From positions 9,979,995 through 10,043,994 of the forward strand of contig OY783191.1 in the NCBI GenBank assembly GCA_963678675.1: DNA of 64,000 nt. Reading direction: 5' to 3'. Shown in pieces: positions 34,801 to 49,274 of the stretch. This stretch comes from Xiphydria camelus. Its lineage: Eukaryota; Arthropoda; Insecta; Hymenoptera; Xiphydriidae. The translations under genes and the position numbers were made by a program. Positions within the stretch are counted from its first letter, which is position 1; each line of letters begins with the position of its first letter. Below the pieces are notes generated by a model. The model did not search any database and had not been told where the DNA came from. It saw only the letters and a list, made by a program, of their open reading frames with translations.

Positions 34801-35765
34801 GTCCATATTGCGGTCGTTCCTGTGGTTACTTTTGATCAAGACCTCATAACACTTATAAAATATCAAGAATTTGAAAAATTCCACTGAAAGCCATTTTCCA
34901 TAAAGATCGTGCGTGGTCCTTTGCTTTGGCTATATTTTGTAAATGACGAAGGAGTAAACGAAAAGGAATAGAGAATAATCACGAGCAAACGAAACCCAAA
35001 CGAATCGTAGAACAAAAATTTGCATTTTTCAGATTGGGGGAGGCTAATGTCATACAGGTCGCGGTTGCTGATTTTCGTATCTTAGACATAGTACGATTGT
35101 ATTTTGAGTTGAATAATATTAAGTAAATAAATAATTCGATCGATTACCAAAACGATTATATTAAGAAATAATTTATTTAGATACTAGTTACAGAATTCTA
35201 CCGTAGTAATTTAAAATTGAACATTCTATATGTCTTTTAAGTATTGTGACATTCTCGCGGATGAGGTTCAGGAGATGTTGGCCAAGTTACCTGATCCTCC
35301 ACCCGGTACAAAATGTCACGAGAAAATGGGTTGGTTGCCAAATGGTTTTGACGATCAATGTAGAGAAATTATCAATAAACAAGTTCGCGTTGTTTTGAGG
35401 AAACAGATGAATATTCCTGAAGATCGTAAGTAAATTCCTTAAAAAGCGAAAAACCCTATCGCATTAGAATTGTTAATTTAATTAAGTCTGTATCACTTGT
35501 TCTTTTTGAGGATTAATTGATTCTTAAATTTTGTGATAGTGTTAACAGATATTTATAACATATTTTTTTTTCATGCTCCTCGGTATTGATCATAGATCCA
35601 ACTACGCTGCCGCGAAAACGGAAATTTGGGCCAAAATTGAAACTTAAAAAAGTGAAAAGCAAACAACCGAAGAAAAGTCAGCTTCTAAATCTGAGCTCTA
35701 CATCAATACATATGCAGGTCGTTCCAGAAGAGTCTGACGAAGAGTGGGAAAATGACGCTAATTAA
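3460..35765 (+). CDS. GTF3C5: General transcription factor 3C polypeptide 5 (TFIIIC subunit), seven exons
   Basis: This is the metazoan homologue of yeast Tfc1/tau95, a subunit of the TFIIIC module that binds the A box of tRNA and other Pol III genes in the nucleus. The joined CDS is 3460-3615, 4218-4397, 13860-14523, 19817-20395, 21527-21735, 35242-35425 and 35596-35765, giving 713 residues; all six introns are GT-AG and phase-compatible. In order: acidic N-terminus (about 1-85); tau95 N-terminal region ('FICIKYPGNVINPDKA.ETLGG', 'RRLELRFRPND'); a long N/S/D-rich insert (about 155-315); 'DFQYLSI'; the winged-helix/DNA-binding region ('FEQRPIWSKNAL', 'LLPSVAYYFMTGPW', 'LGYDPRKDP'); 'IYIYREGVVPPSRQMFYQ'; and a C-terminal tail with basic then acidic residues ('EESDEEW'). 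Human GTF3C5 has 519 residues, and the excess here is the N-terminus plus the insert. An in-frame TAA lies just upstream of the first ATG. No disabling mutation was seen. Confidence 0.95.
4218..4397 (+). CDS. GTF3C5: GTF3C5 exon 2
   Basis: 60 codons between the acceptor gttgtag and the donor gtcagt, phase 0 on both sides. The acidic region continues, followed by the first well-conserved block 'KKFICIKYPGNV..PDKA.ETLGG', which opens the tau95 N-terminal domain. Confidence 0.93.
4705..4915. mobile_element. Palindromic MITE (211 bp, TA TSD)
   Basis: The two halves are inverted copies over nearly the full length: 'cacccggggacacgaaatct' at the left returns inverted at 4893-4915. TA flanks both ends (4703-4704, 4916-4917). 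Diverged fragments of the same family lie at 3258-3284 and 56337-56430. It sits in intron 2 of GTF3C5 and has no coding capacity. Confidence 0.85.
5387..5513. mobile_element. PIF/Harbinger-like MITE (127 bp, TTA TSD)
   Basis: TIRs of about 30 bp begin 'ggcccagttgtacaactc' and return inverted at the right end. TTA flanks both ends (5384-5386, 5514-5516). A GGCCCAG terminus with a TWA duplication suits PIF/Harbinger. Its core (ttgctattggct...ccatagcaac) recurs inverted beside the THAP fragment near 52850. Confidence 0.75.
5578..5799. repeat. Dispersed palindromic repeat, copy 1
   Basis: About 220 bp made of two hairpins, one built on 'ttgtcactcagtg' and one on 'gggcgtttcgcgccgttttaa' type arms. 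The same sequence occurs in inverted orientation at 38975-39191. GC content rises locally around 'cgcactcgcttcgctcgtgc'. Probably a MITE family; TSDs are not clear. Confidence 0.75.
5956..6135. mobile_element. Palindromic MITE (about 180 bp)
   Basis: Long inverted arms: 'ccctttctcgaactggctcg' at the left pairs with 5'-cgagcgagttcgagaaaggt near 6128, and the arms meet near 6045. The ORFs on both strands here are reflections of each other and are not genes. Confidence 0.8.
6373..6866. repeat. Inverted-repeat element, diverged
   Basis: 'ccctatacgcctgttgcg' near 6380 returns inverted near 6840-6858, and 'tatagggaccgtgcac' near 6497 returns inverted near 6757. The paired segments suggest one decayed MITE of about 0.5 kb. 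Ends are uncertain. Confidence 0.5.
6918..7080. mobile_element. Palindromic MITE, family with copy at 57519
   Basis: Ends 'acagggtgttatcc' and 'ggatagcaccct' pair, as do 'gacgatatgcagtaaa' and the inverted 'tttactgcgtatcattc'. A relative with the same layout lies at 57519-57711, outside GTF3C5. Confidence 0.75.
7181..7686. mobile_element. TIR element (about 505 bp) with duplicated terminus
   Basis: The left end 'aaagtggcccggagacggtc' is repeated inverted at the right end, followed in both arms by tandem 'aataatattgtc' units. The right terminus is present twice (about 7570-7625 and 7626-7686). The interior is full of short 'attgat' motifs and has no ORF of note. Confidence 0.8.
7775..7989. 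mobile_element. Palindromic MITE (215 bp)
   Basis: Ends 'cttacagca' and 'tgctgtaag'. The arms pair over about 60 bp, including the 'gatcctatagtttata' segment with its inverted partner near 7920. Confidence 0.75.
8000..9040. other. GTF3C5 intron 2, unassigned part
   Basis: No exon or element recognised. ORFs at 8519-8755 and 8553-8744 overlap in two frames and show no domain. Confidence 0.4.
9044..10053. mobile_element. TIR element (about 1.0 kb) with internal duplication
   Basis: A perfect 17-bp inverted repeat 'ttaaggaggatcgtcag' marks 9044-9060 and 10037-10053. Inside, a block starting 'gcaaatcggtaggt' and containing 'cagaattcttatcgacggac' occurs at about 9324 and 9522; the flanking 'aaactggttagtgagaaag' also occurs twice. 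No coding remnant was seen. Confidence 0.7.
10402..12064. mobile_element. Foldback transposon with about 540-bp TIRs
   Basis: Bases 10402-10946 and 11524-12064 are highly similar inverted arms that start 'ttcacaagaaaacgacaaag'. The 577-bp centre holds a broken coding remnant. The 76-codon ORFs in the two arms are copies of one another through the inversion and are probably incidental. It lies in intron 2 of GTF3C5. Confidence 0.88.
11010..11402 (+). pseudogene. Transposon-associated ORF remnant, family not named
   Basis: With one frameshift in the run of Gs near 11092 and two internal stops, this reads 'FEDFGVAAEWHFFATAHGKG', 'SDGIGG/TVKRLAARASLQ', '..TP.ALYEWASKP.', 'NYDVMKSELSDRF' and 'KKK*'. 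The 'EWHFFATAHGKG.SDGIGGTVKRLAARASL' type of motif occurs in uncharacterised multi-copy invertebrate proteins that I associate with transposons. I cannot name the catalytic family. The position between two long TIRs supports its being the mobilising protein, or a captured gene. Confidence 0.6.
12065..12656. other. GTF3C5 intron 2, unassigned part
   Basis: No exon recognised. Weak inverted similarity between 'ggaactcccttaa' (12317) and 'gttaagggaactcccc' (12570) may mark another old MITE, but too little pairs to call it. Confidence 0.35.
12657..12753. repeat. Short palindrome (97 bp)
   Basis: The arms 'taattattcttttgtctttt' and its inverted partner pair. The centre is itself a hairpin (gtggcat...atgccac). 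A tiny MITE or hairpin; no TSD was assigned. Confidence 0.65.
13061..13250. repeat. Imperfect inverted repeat (about 190 bp)
   Basis: 'cagtacgaggataggttact' followed by 'gaacgcgtgagtgcgagtga' returns inverted at 13202-13250 with several mismatches. This is an old MITE in intron 2. About 600 bp follow before GTF3C5 exon 3 with nothing recognised. Confidence 0.65.
13860..14523 (+). CDS. GTF3C5: GTF3C5 exon 3, with large low-complexity insert
   Basis: Opens 'AVNTRNRRLELRFRPND' directly after the acceptor attag, matching the human 'RLELYFRPKD' block, and continues 'AGFLLLVRVKKK'. It then carries about 160 residues rich in Asn, Ser, Asp and Lys before the conserved 'KVLGRVDSEFRF'. The donor is gtaagt at 14524 (phase 1). 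The insert is in frame and free of stops, so it is kept as coding. Confidence 0.93.
14831..14965. repeat. Inverted-repeat MITE, relative at 21762
   Basis: Ends 'cagtatgtccaagggcaaag' and, inverted, 'cttggacatacgtgtacata'. The internal 'tagttttatgttgatt' with flanking bases recurs at 21762-21830 as a partial, diverged copy. Confidence 0.65.
15867..16073 (+). pseudogene. Zinc-binding-type TE ORF remnant, left arm
   Basis: Reads 'MVRPKECCNPLKKKGHN...' and, after a frameshift near 15958, 'WNKKFEEYIDRYICQICRKD' and 'VENEDPSTK', stopping at a donor-like gtgagt. The 'MVRP.ECCNP...IC..CRK' layout (two Cys pairs) resembles the N-terminus of uncharacterised transposon proteins from invertebrates. The same reading with the same frameshift exists on the minus strand of the right arm. 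Confidence 0.55.
16090..16679. mobile_element. Harbinger-like MITE, copy 1 (590 bp, TTA TSD)
   Basis: Ends 'cacaggtttac' and 'taaacctgtg' with long subterminal inverted repeats ('gtccggactatttgacc', 'tgaatccgatcccgagg', 'ccatcacgtcag'). TTA lies on both sides (16087-16089, 16680-16682). A second copy with the same ends and TSD is at 28254-28857. No transposase. Confidence 0.85.
16882..17083 (-). pseudogene. Zinc-binding-type TE ORF remnant, right arm
   Basis: Mirror copy of the remnant in the left arm, with its ATG at 17083-17081 reading toward the centre of the palindrome. It shares the break between the 'ECCNP' and 'CQICRKD' parts, so the defect, if it is one, predates the inversion or was spread by conversion. 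Confidence 0.55.
17882..19816. other. Rest of GTF3C5 intron 3
   Basis: No coding exon, TIR element or RNA gene recognised. A diverged duplication of about 75 bp (block with 'gctgaaatt.tgtc.tat' and 'gaagaaaaaatg.aagtt') occurs at about 19246 and 19321. The 3' end is the acceptor of exon 4. Confidence 0.5.
19817..20395 (+). CDS. GTF3C5: GTF3C5 exon 4, core conserved region
   Basis: The acceptor tttttag at 19811-19816 restores the split Ser codon and gives 'SLCDFQYLSI'. The exon carries the most conserved part of the protein: 'PPAAFSRMG', 'RKMFEQRPIWSKNALM', 'LLPSVAYYFMTGPWR' and 'LGYDPRKDPSARKYQTLDYR'. It ends in phase 1 at gtaagt. A longer reading that starts at 19723 is intron read-through. 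Confidence 0.95.
20874..20934. repeat. 61-bp palindrome inside the Harbinger element
   Basis: Arms 'gccggttttacaaaca' with the inverted 'tgtttgtaaaaccggc'; the centre is 'agcgct'. Either a very small insertion or a hairpin of the element itself. Confidence 0.7.
20900..21094 (-). pseudogene. Harbinger transposase N-terminal fragment
   Basis: The 64-codon reading starts 'MSNSEYSESDEEDIID' and carries 'REYWVHPYI.ENL..RLFVEAEEL', which corresponds to the 'WVRP....R...G....L..EL' start of HARBI1-like transposases. The DDE catalytic domain is entirely missing; the frame runs into the 61-bp palindrome and stops. Family assignment rests on this motif together with the TAA TSD. Confidence 0.7.
21527..21735 (+). 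CDS. GTF3C5: GTF3C5 exon 5
   Basis: The acceptor ccatag completes a His codon, followed by 'GLESTVKCKRSYSNYMLP', equivalent to the human 'KAKRSTYNYSLP' block. It ends with 'IYIYREGVVPPSRQMFYQ' at the donor gtacac (phase 0). The next exon is 13.5 kb away. Confidence 0.95.
21762..21830. repeat. Fragment related to the repeat at 14831
   Basis: Shares 'catgtcc.ag..caaagtat' and 'gtagttttatgttgattt' with the 14831-14965 element. It starts about 25 bp after the donor of GTF3C5 exon 5. Confidence 0.6.
21960..23033. repeat. Retroposon-like repeat with internal tandem units
   Basis: Begins 'actagcagcccgtcccggct', a widespread eukaryotic repeat head, and ends with (acag)n, 'aaacattcatttttatat' and 'atatagat', a tail seen in RTE-like non-LTR families. 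Inside, a unit of about 125 bp ('taactcagaaaccttcgcgg', 'gcgtccaac', 'atcgcaatcggatgaacggt') occurs five times, at about 22250, 22378, 22505, 22632 and 22882. Segments near 22046-22118 and 22730-22812 are inverted copies. No reverse-transcriptase remnant was seen; class is uncertain. Confidence 0.6.
23150..23799 (-). pseudogene. Mariner transposase pseudogene (irritans-like)
   Basis: Starts 'MEKIEYHAVIKFLYLK', breaks frame, resumes 'SPSYTTVKHWVAKYKRGRTS', 'DDERSGRPKTVSTDE', 'RRLTVKEIAEGCKISDERVH', 'WVLRLLTMDQKRVRLDMS' and reaches the first catalytic Asp in 'ITVDEIWI'. A deletion then removes the rest of the DD34D domain, and only the C-terminal 'KRWIKCIKLRGDYVEK*' type end remains. The helix-turn-helix part is well preserved. 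Confidence 0.9.
23881..24409. mobile_element. TIR element nested in the mariner (about 525 bp)
   Basis: Arms 'gggcttattggaaaaacgtg' and its inverted partner end at 24409, with TA at both outer ends. Inside it is a further element at 24065-24303. The arms produce the near-identical reading 'HVFPISPS' on both strands, which is not a gene. Confidence 0.8.
24065..24303. mobile_element. Innermost nested MITE (239 bp)
   Basis: TIRs 'ggcggagctaattgatctaa' and, inverted, at 24278-24303. No ORF. It makes the third layer of a three-deep nest. Confidence 0.75.
24511..24640. repeat. 130-bp palindrome followed by tandem 50-bp units
   Basis: Long arms: 'gtgcatgccgccgtttccac' and 'actggtctggcctttatgga' return inverted to 24640. 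Immediately after, 'catcacgca...ctgcgtgaccggc' occurs twice (about 24639-24665 and 24683-24708), themselves hairpins. Confidence 0.8.
25811..25867. repeat. (GGC)n microsatellite in a GC-rich island
   Basis: About 18 GGC units. It is flanked by a direct repeat 'gattggtgggggacggggtt' type block at 25711-25763 and 25875-25922. Long Gly, Ala or Arg ORFs across it are artefacts of the repeat. The island (25600-25925) contrasts strongly with the AT-rich surroundings. Confidence 0.85.
25941..26700. mobile_element. 760-bp foldback MITE with CACAG ends
   Basis: Ends 'cacagctccac' and 'gtggagctgtg', with about 110-bp near-perfect inverted arms. The interior has three to four diverged units ('tcgctgatcacgaatctgaa', 'aattcaagatggcggacgag') on both strands. 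It shares the CACAG terminus, 'ctgaatccga' and 'ccatcacgtca' with the elements at 16090 and 28254, so it is probably the same superfamily. Confidence 0.75.
26750..26921. mobile_element. 172-bp MITE with TAA TSD and poly-C core
   Basis: Arms 'ggggccatccatatattacg' and inverted at 26893-26921; TAA on both sides (26747-26749, 26922-26924). The core holds a run of about 20 C on one side. 'ggggccatccata' termini are common in insect MITEs. Confidence 0.8.
27511..27962 (-). repeat. 30-bp minisatellite, about 15 units, reads as a 10-residue protein repeat
   Basis: Units of 30 bp follow in strict register ('aggtctaccgctccatagtt' plus 'ttcggtgtcc' is typical); only one unit near 27865 is 32 bp. On the minus strand most units translate as D-[TIN]-E-N-Y-G-x-x-[DN]-L. 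Variation between units mostly keeps that pattern, although the unit at 27571-27600 carries stops. Units in the opposite orientation continue at 27983-28074, 28213-28250, 28861-28986 and 32449-32500. A repeat-protein gene fragment or a coding-phase satellite are both possible. Confidence 0.75.
27983..28250 (+). repeat. Same 30-bp minisatellite, inverted block, with 138-bp palindrome inserted
   Basis: Plus-strand reading 'NYGEVYLGIEKYGEADLNIE' continues in 10-residue steps, is broken by the palindrome at 28075-28212 and resumes 'HIEIYGAKDLAND' up to the Harbinger-like MITE at 28254. Orientation is opposite to the 27511-27962 block, so the two can form a large hairpin. Confidence 0.65.
28075..28212. 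mobile_element. Near-perfect palindromic MITE (138 bp)
   Basis: Arms of about 65 bp, 'taccgtatgtcccactctgt' and 'accttcgggcaggcttggtc' with their inverted partners, are almost free of mismatches. TA occurs at both ends. Inserted in the minisatellite. Confidence 0.85.
28254..28857. mobile_element. Harbinger-like MITE, copy 2 (604 bp, TTA TSD)
   Basis: Same ends, subterminal repeats and length class as 16090-16679, with TTA at 28251-28253 and 28858-28860. It is inserted in the minisatellite: the repeat reading stops at its left end and resumes at its right end. Confidence 0.85.
28861..28986 (+). repeat. Minisatellite continuation after the MITE
   Basis: Reads 'YGTIDLDTENYGAEHLDIEN' and onward in 10-residue steps on the plus strand until the TIR element at 28989. 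Another flank of that element (32449-32500) continues 'YGMKDLANDNDGV' and then leaves the repeat. Confidence 0.65.
29406..29700 (-). pseudogene. Tc1/mariner-superfamily transposase C-terminal remnant
   Basis: 'MFPDRWIGRGARIRWPARSP' followed by 'DLPPLDFFLWGHLK.EVY' is the block with the third catalytic Asp found in many insect transposases annotated as Tc3/SETMAR-like. Upstream in another frame 'HYSMRTELLN' continues the same domain, so there is a frameshift near 29620. The N-terminal half is missing and would have lain where the foldback element now sits, or was deleted. Confidence 0.75.
29793..32060. mobile_element. 2.27-kb foldback element with about 575-bp arms
   Basis: Ends 'ggccagtcaaat' and 'atttgactggcc' with TA outside (29791-29792, 32061-32062). 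Arms 29793-30366 and 31477-32060 share blocks such as 'ggccataattgtttaaacaa' and 'agtgccgcttttattgtgaa'. The 1.1-kb centre is AT-rich and has an acidic 66-codon reading at 30996-31196 ('MNDNENDEDDDTMTESDQEQ') with no recognised domain. Confidence 0.85.
32501..33070. other. GTF3C5 intron 5, unassigned part
   Basis: AT-rich, no exon or element recognised between the end of the minisatellite reading and the pogo-like MITE. Confidence 0.4.
33073..33371. mobile_element. pogo-like MITE (299 bp, TA TSD)
   Basis: TIRs 'cagtggtccctctattagtc' and inverted; TA at both ends (33071-33072, 33372-33373). 'CAGTGGTCCCTC' ends with a TA duplication suit the pogo group of Tc1/mariner. Interior without ORF of note. 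Confidence 0.8.
33460..33720. mobile_element. MITE (261 bp)
   Basis: TIRs 'ttgaaggggtcagaagcaaa' and inverted at the right end. The interior is not palindromic. It adjoins another copy of the arm module of the 10.1-kb structure. Confidence 0.8.
33721..34640. repeat. Diverged arm-module copies of the 10.1-kb structure
   Basis: Blocks 'cttggaagtattttcaaatg', 'ttataggtattttattcatt' and 'gagtagctcattaat' occur at 33725-33830 and inverted at 34090-34170, and again in diverged form at 34500-34640. They resemble the arm sequence near 34640-34740. Reads as an old subterminal repeat cluster. Confidence 0.55.
35242..35425 (+). CDS. GTF3C5: GTF3C5 exon 6
   Basis: Starts 'YCDILADEVQEMLAKL' after the acceptor cttttaag, matching the human 'LCDLNVEELQKII' that follows 'MFYQ'. 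It contains 'GWLPNGFDDQCREIINKQVR', the counterpart of 'GWCLPKTSDELRDTMSLMIRQ'. The upstream in-frame ATG at 35230 is intronic. It ends in phase 1 at gtaagt. Confidence 0.93.
35596..35765 (+). CDS. GTF3C5: GTF3C5 exon 7 and stop
   Basis: A short 170-bp intron precedes this exon. It encodes a basic stretch ('LPRKRKFGPKLKLKK', 'SKQPKKS') and then the acidic end 'EESDEEWENDAN', with TAA at 35763-35765. The basic-then-acidic tail is characteristic of the family, although the acidic part is much shorter than in human. Confidence 0.88.
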
Positions 35766-35845
35766 GATGAAGTATATTGGTATTATACAAATAAGTACCT
35801 AAGTATCGTAAAACAGTGAATTTCTTAACTCTTAATGGGCGTTAA

Positions 35846-35851
35846 AATAAA
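35846..35851 (+). terminator. Candidate polyadenylation signal of GTF3C5
   Basis: An AATAAA hexamer lies 80 bp after the GTF3C5 stop codon, the usual distance for a short insect 3' UTR. No other evidence of the cleavage site is available. Confidence 0.55.
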
Positions 35852-38095
35852 TGAGGTATTTAAAAAACAGTAGTATATATATTTAAAAAAATCCGTCGAA
35901 AAATATCATTGCTTGTTCTGAATCGATCGACTTATCTGAATAATAAAAAAGACAGAAAAAATTTGAATGAAATAAATTTATAAGCTACAAATACATATTT
36001 ACGGTAATTATACTTACAGTTTCATTTGAACAGTCATGTTCCTTCCATGATGGACTTAGCAGATTCCTGCACGTGGATCAATCGCACAGCAAACAACATT
36101 ACAGTTTTGACACACGTGCCCCGGACATTCGAGTCGCGTTAGCAGTATTTTCGAGAATCGTTCGAACGGCAAAGCGACACTCTTCCAGTGGCTCGCATTG
36201 AGCATACTTGGCTATGTAGTCACTTTTCAGTGGTTAGTTTTGTCCGGGCATAGGTCTTTTTTAGGAGTTTTAGTTTAGAGTCAAGTTCGAGGGCGTTCCC
36301 AATTCTGATTGATTGGAGGAACGGTATTTTGATCAGTTTGAAGCTCGTGTTGTTCATGCAACCATATACTGATAACAATATAAAGTTTACAACGACCTTA
36401 TTCGAACACTGCTTTAAATAAAAAGTAACTCACGTTTAGGAATTCAAATATTTTACAAAAATTAAAGTGACTTCCTCCTAAGTAATACGTTAAACCGTGG
36501 CTGGTCTAACTAGTCTTGTCCTCATTTGGTTTTTCTAACTGATTTGATTTATTTTTCAAAATTTTTTGATAGAATGGTATAGAAATTAAAGACTGCTATT
36601 TCTATTTAATTCATTTGATTACATATCTTGACAGCCACAGCACATTAATGCTCATCAATGATTATTTTAAAATTCTATAAATATTTAACTTTAAAAATAT
36701 TTAATAACAATGCGCATATTACAAAAACCTATTAAATAGAATATAGTCACGTTACTATTGAAGTATAGTTTGTTCACTGCTGAATTCAGCTAAAAGGTTG
36801 TCACTAATTGAATGGTGGTCATGTGATCAGACATCACGTGTTGCGTGTTCATTACGTGACTACATTTTATAACAATTATTTCCCTAACGAAGAAGCATTA
36901 TTCAAGCTGTCTGTAAAAAGTACACATAAATACGTCTAAGATACGATTTATTTGTAAATGTACAGAGACGAGAAGGCAAAATTCTATCAATAAATATGTA
37001 TTTATAATATTAATCGTAATTACAGTTTAGACGATATACAAAAATATTATTGAATTTTGTCGAACGATGAGGGGATATATGTATTATATGTAACACATAT
37101 TTCAACTCAAAATTAGAACGTAGATTGCAGTTTTACTTCGATTTATGCAGAAGCTCTGTGTAAGACGAAATAAAACTACACGAACCCTTATATATATTTT
37201 AGGCTTGGATTTACATACGATACACATATGCCGCGGCAGGACGCGTTCGGCAACTGGCCAGATAGGTACTTGAAGATTTTGAGCTCTCACTCGACACGCT
37301 TACCATATATGCATTTGTTTCGGGACATGTCTAGAATCTTTCATTAAACGTCTTGTTTCTTTTGATCAGTTCTTTTCATTTCGTTTTTTCTTTCGTATTT
37401 TTCCTTATGGCTAAGTACGGTATTCATAAAACAAGAGAAGAACGGAAAGTCATCATTATCCGTAAGTTCGAAAACTTGGATAGCCCTTTGAATCGTACTT
37501 TTATTGAATTTTAATAATAAAGAAAATCAATGAATTTGGAGAAACTCATAACTACAGGGATGCGTAGGGAATTTTAATGTCGAAAAAGTCAATCAATTTG
37601 AAGAAATTTACTATTAGGGATTCGGGAGCTAGTAAGCTGCATTTTCTAGACAATCTCAATTACCGAAGATAATGCCTCGACAAATTGATTTTATTCTCGA
37701 ATTGCCGGGAGAGAAAATGTTACTAAATAATTTTCAAATTCGACGTTACGTTTTCATGCTTGGTGCATCGATTCATAACATCTGGAAGTTTCAAAGAAAT
37801 TATTGTATTCTCGAACTTCAAGGATAAGAAATATTCCAACGAACAGCTCCCAATATCGACTTTCCTTCTAGTGTAAGCGATACTAATCTATTCGCTACGT
37901 CGAAGAATTGTCCGATGAATTTACTATACTCTTAGCAGATGATTCGCTTTCCGTCGCCCCGAATTAGAATGAAAAGGAAGAGTTGAAAAAAGGAGAGTGG
38001 ATAATAAAAGATATGAAGGAATAGGGCATAGTAGGAATAAGGTATATGAGGACGTGTTGGGATGGTTGATATTCATCCGAATTAAGACATACTCT
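35852..38095. other. Convergent intergenic region, GTF3C5 / lectin
   Basis: No exon or transposon recognised. The right part probably holds the 3' UTR of the minus-strand lectin gene; a minus-strand AATAAA (complement at 37500-37505) is one possible polyadenylation signal, about 590 bp beyond the stop. Confidence 0.45.
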
Positions 38096-47334
<9,239 letters not shown>

Positions 47335-47615
47335 CTGCAATATATGCGATGAAAATTCATGAGATTTTGTAGTTCATATATTCTTTCGAATAAGTTCGTT
47401 GTGGAAATAAGAGACATAAGAAAAATTGGATTAATTTATTATACTGTATTTTTCATATTTATACATCCGAAGCAAGTTCACGATGAGTTTTGTATAATAA
47501 TTGTAGCATATTTAAAATGTACAAAATGATGAGCTTTTCATGCTTTGCGGTAAATTACTTTTGTGATTGCTTTCCATAAACGTGGTACTACCAACTTAAG
47601 CTGCACCTGATATAA

Positions 47616-49274
47616 CCCGTGTGGAAATGTTCATTGGGCCCCAATTGGGGCCCAATTGGGCTGCCCAATTACTAGTTGGGCGCCAATTGGGCAGCCCAAT
47701 CAGTGCCCAATTGGGCTTTCGTTGGGCTTGTAACGCTCCGCCCAACCTATGCCCAATTTTGGCCGCCCAATTGGGCCCCAATTGGGCAACCCTATTTATG
47801 CCCAATCAACCTGAAATGTTACTTTTAATGAATAATAAGATTAATAATGAATAATAAGATTAATAATAATTAATAAGATTTTATATTTTCGCATAAAATG
47901 TACAAAAGTAAAATATAAACGTATTCAAGCGGAACAGTGATTGATACAAATCATACGCGCGGGTTTCCTTAGTTTTTCATAGTTTCCTTAGTTATTCCAT
48001 TGCATCTCCTATTTTTCTGCCACGGCTTGTTGATGGAGAAGAAAAACCATTGACTCGTCCCGTGCTCGCATGATGCTGAAAACAAAAAATAGAATATCCA
48101 CAAAGATATATGTCCTTCATAGGCAATCAAAGTGAGGTTAGAATGGTCAGATAGAAAGTAACTTATCTGATGGCAATTCTTCTGAGATGCTGCCGTCTCC
48201 TCTCCTGCTCTTTATGTACAGGCATCCAGAGAAAAGTAGTACTTCATCCGTTCACTATCACGATTCACGATTATTAAAAAAAAATACAAACGATTAGCAA
48301 ACTACACGGAGCGTCTGTCACATTCACCACTATTCGCTAGGGCCGTCCCGAAAAAAGGGGACGTTTTCAGCCTCTCTCCAGGGCCGTACTCTTTTCCCGG
48401 GACGGCCCTTGCGAATTTCTAAACACAAAAATAGCCGTAGCGCTTAAACTAAAATAGCTAGAAAAAAAAGTCATAAAGCAAAGATTAGAATGTTATTATC
48501 TACAACTTTTATTAAGGTCATTTTGTCGAAAAAAAAAAAAATAAAATAATAAAAAAGGCTTTTCACACTAAAAAATCACACTACCCTCGTCGATTTGTTT
48601 GCGGCATAGGTAAAAATGGATAAGTGCCTTGAACTAAGTGATTAGGTACCAACTAAACGCTAATACTATGTCGTATCACCTGACCCAAATTTCAGTCACT
48701 AAAAGTTCGGAATAGATTTCAATTTTATTTATTCTGTAATAGAAAATGGCCAATTTATGATTATATGTATCTTACTCCACTCAATTTGAAAAATGCTGTA
48801 AAGATTATTAAAAACGCAATTATCAAAGAATGAAATATAGGTATTATATATTTATTACCAATGTCATCATAATAAAGTTAGTAAAGTTTTTGAGGCGATG
48901 CTATCAACATTAAAACATAAAAATTATACAATATATCTTGCTAGGGTAATGATTAGGTACCTTAGTTGGGGCCAGATTGGGGTGCCCAACGTAGCCCCAA
49001 CTAGTAGGTACCTTAGTTGGGGCCTGATTGGGCTGCCCAACGTAGCCCCAACTAAACGCTAATACTACATCGTATCACCTGACCCAAATTCCAGTCACTA
49101 AAAGTTCGGAATAAGTTCTAAATGTCCAGATTTATTTTTACTTCCGGTACATAAATAAAACAAACAATTGTATCTATTCGATTTATTATATTTTATTCAA
49201 ATTTGGCCGCCCAATTGGGGCCTAATTGGCGCCCAATTACTGATTGGGCCAACTTGGGCAGATTTCCACACGGG
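47616..49274. mobile_element. 1.66-kb element with TTGGGC-rich ends
   Basis: TIR 'cccgtgtggaaat' and inverted at the right end. Both ends carry clusters of 'ttgggc/gcccaa' (47630-47810; 48960-49055; 49205-49258). A block of about 70 bp ('ctaaacgctaatacta', 'tcgtatcacctgacccaaat') occurs at 48655 and 49052. An 85-bp hairpin lies at 48332-48416. No transposase seen. Lies just upstream of the lectin exon at 47155-47334. Confidence 0.72.
48332..48416. repeat. 85-bp hairpin
   Basis: 'attcgctagggccgtcccg' pairs with 'cgggacggcccttgcgaat'. Probably a tiny insertion within the TTGGGC element. Confidence 0.7.

Larger units (their letters stand above)
24957..35050. mobile_element. 10.1-kb structure bounded by homologous inverted arms
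   Basis: The left arm, 24957-25332 resuming at 27134-27190, matches in inverted orientation the right arm at about 34640-35050: shared blocks include 'tctacgattcgtttg', 'tatagccaa.gcaaagga.c', 'ggaatttttcaa.ttcttga', 'tcagtaagaag' and 'acttggaagtacttcaaat'. The left arm is split by the element at 25333-27133. Further copies of the arm module occur at 33720-34180 and 34500-34640. No transposase for the outer structure was recognised, so it may be one large element or two related insertions in opposite orientation. Confidence 0.6.
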
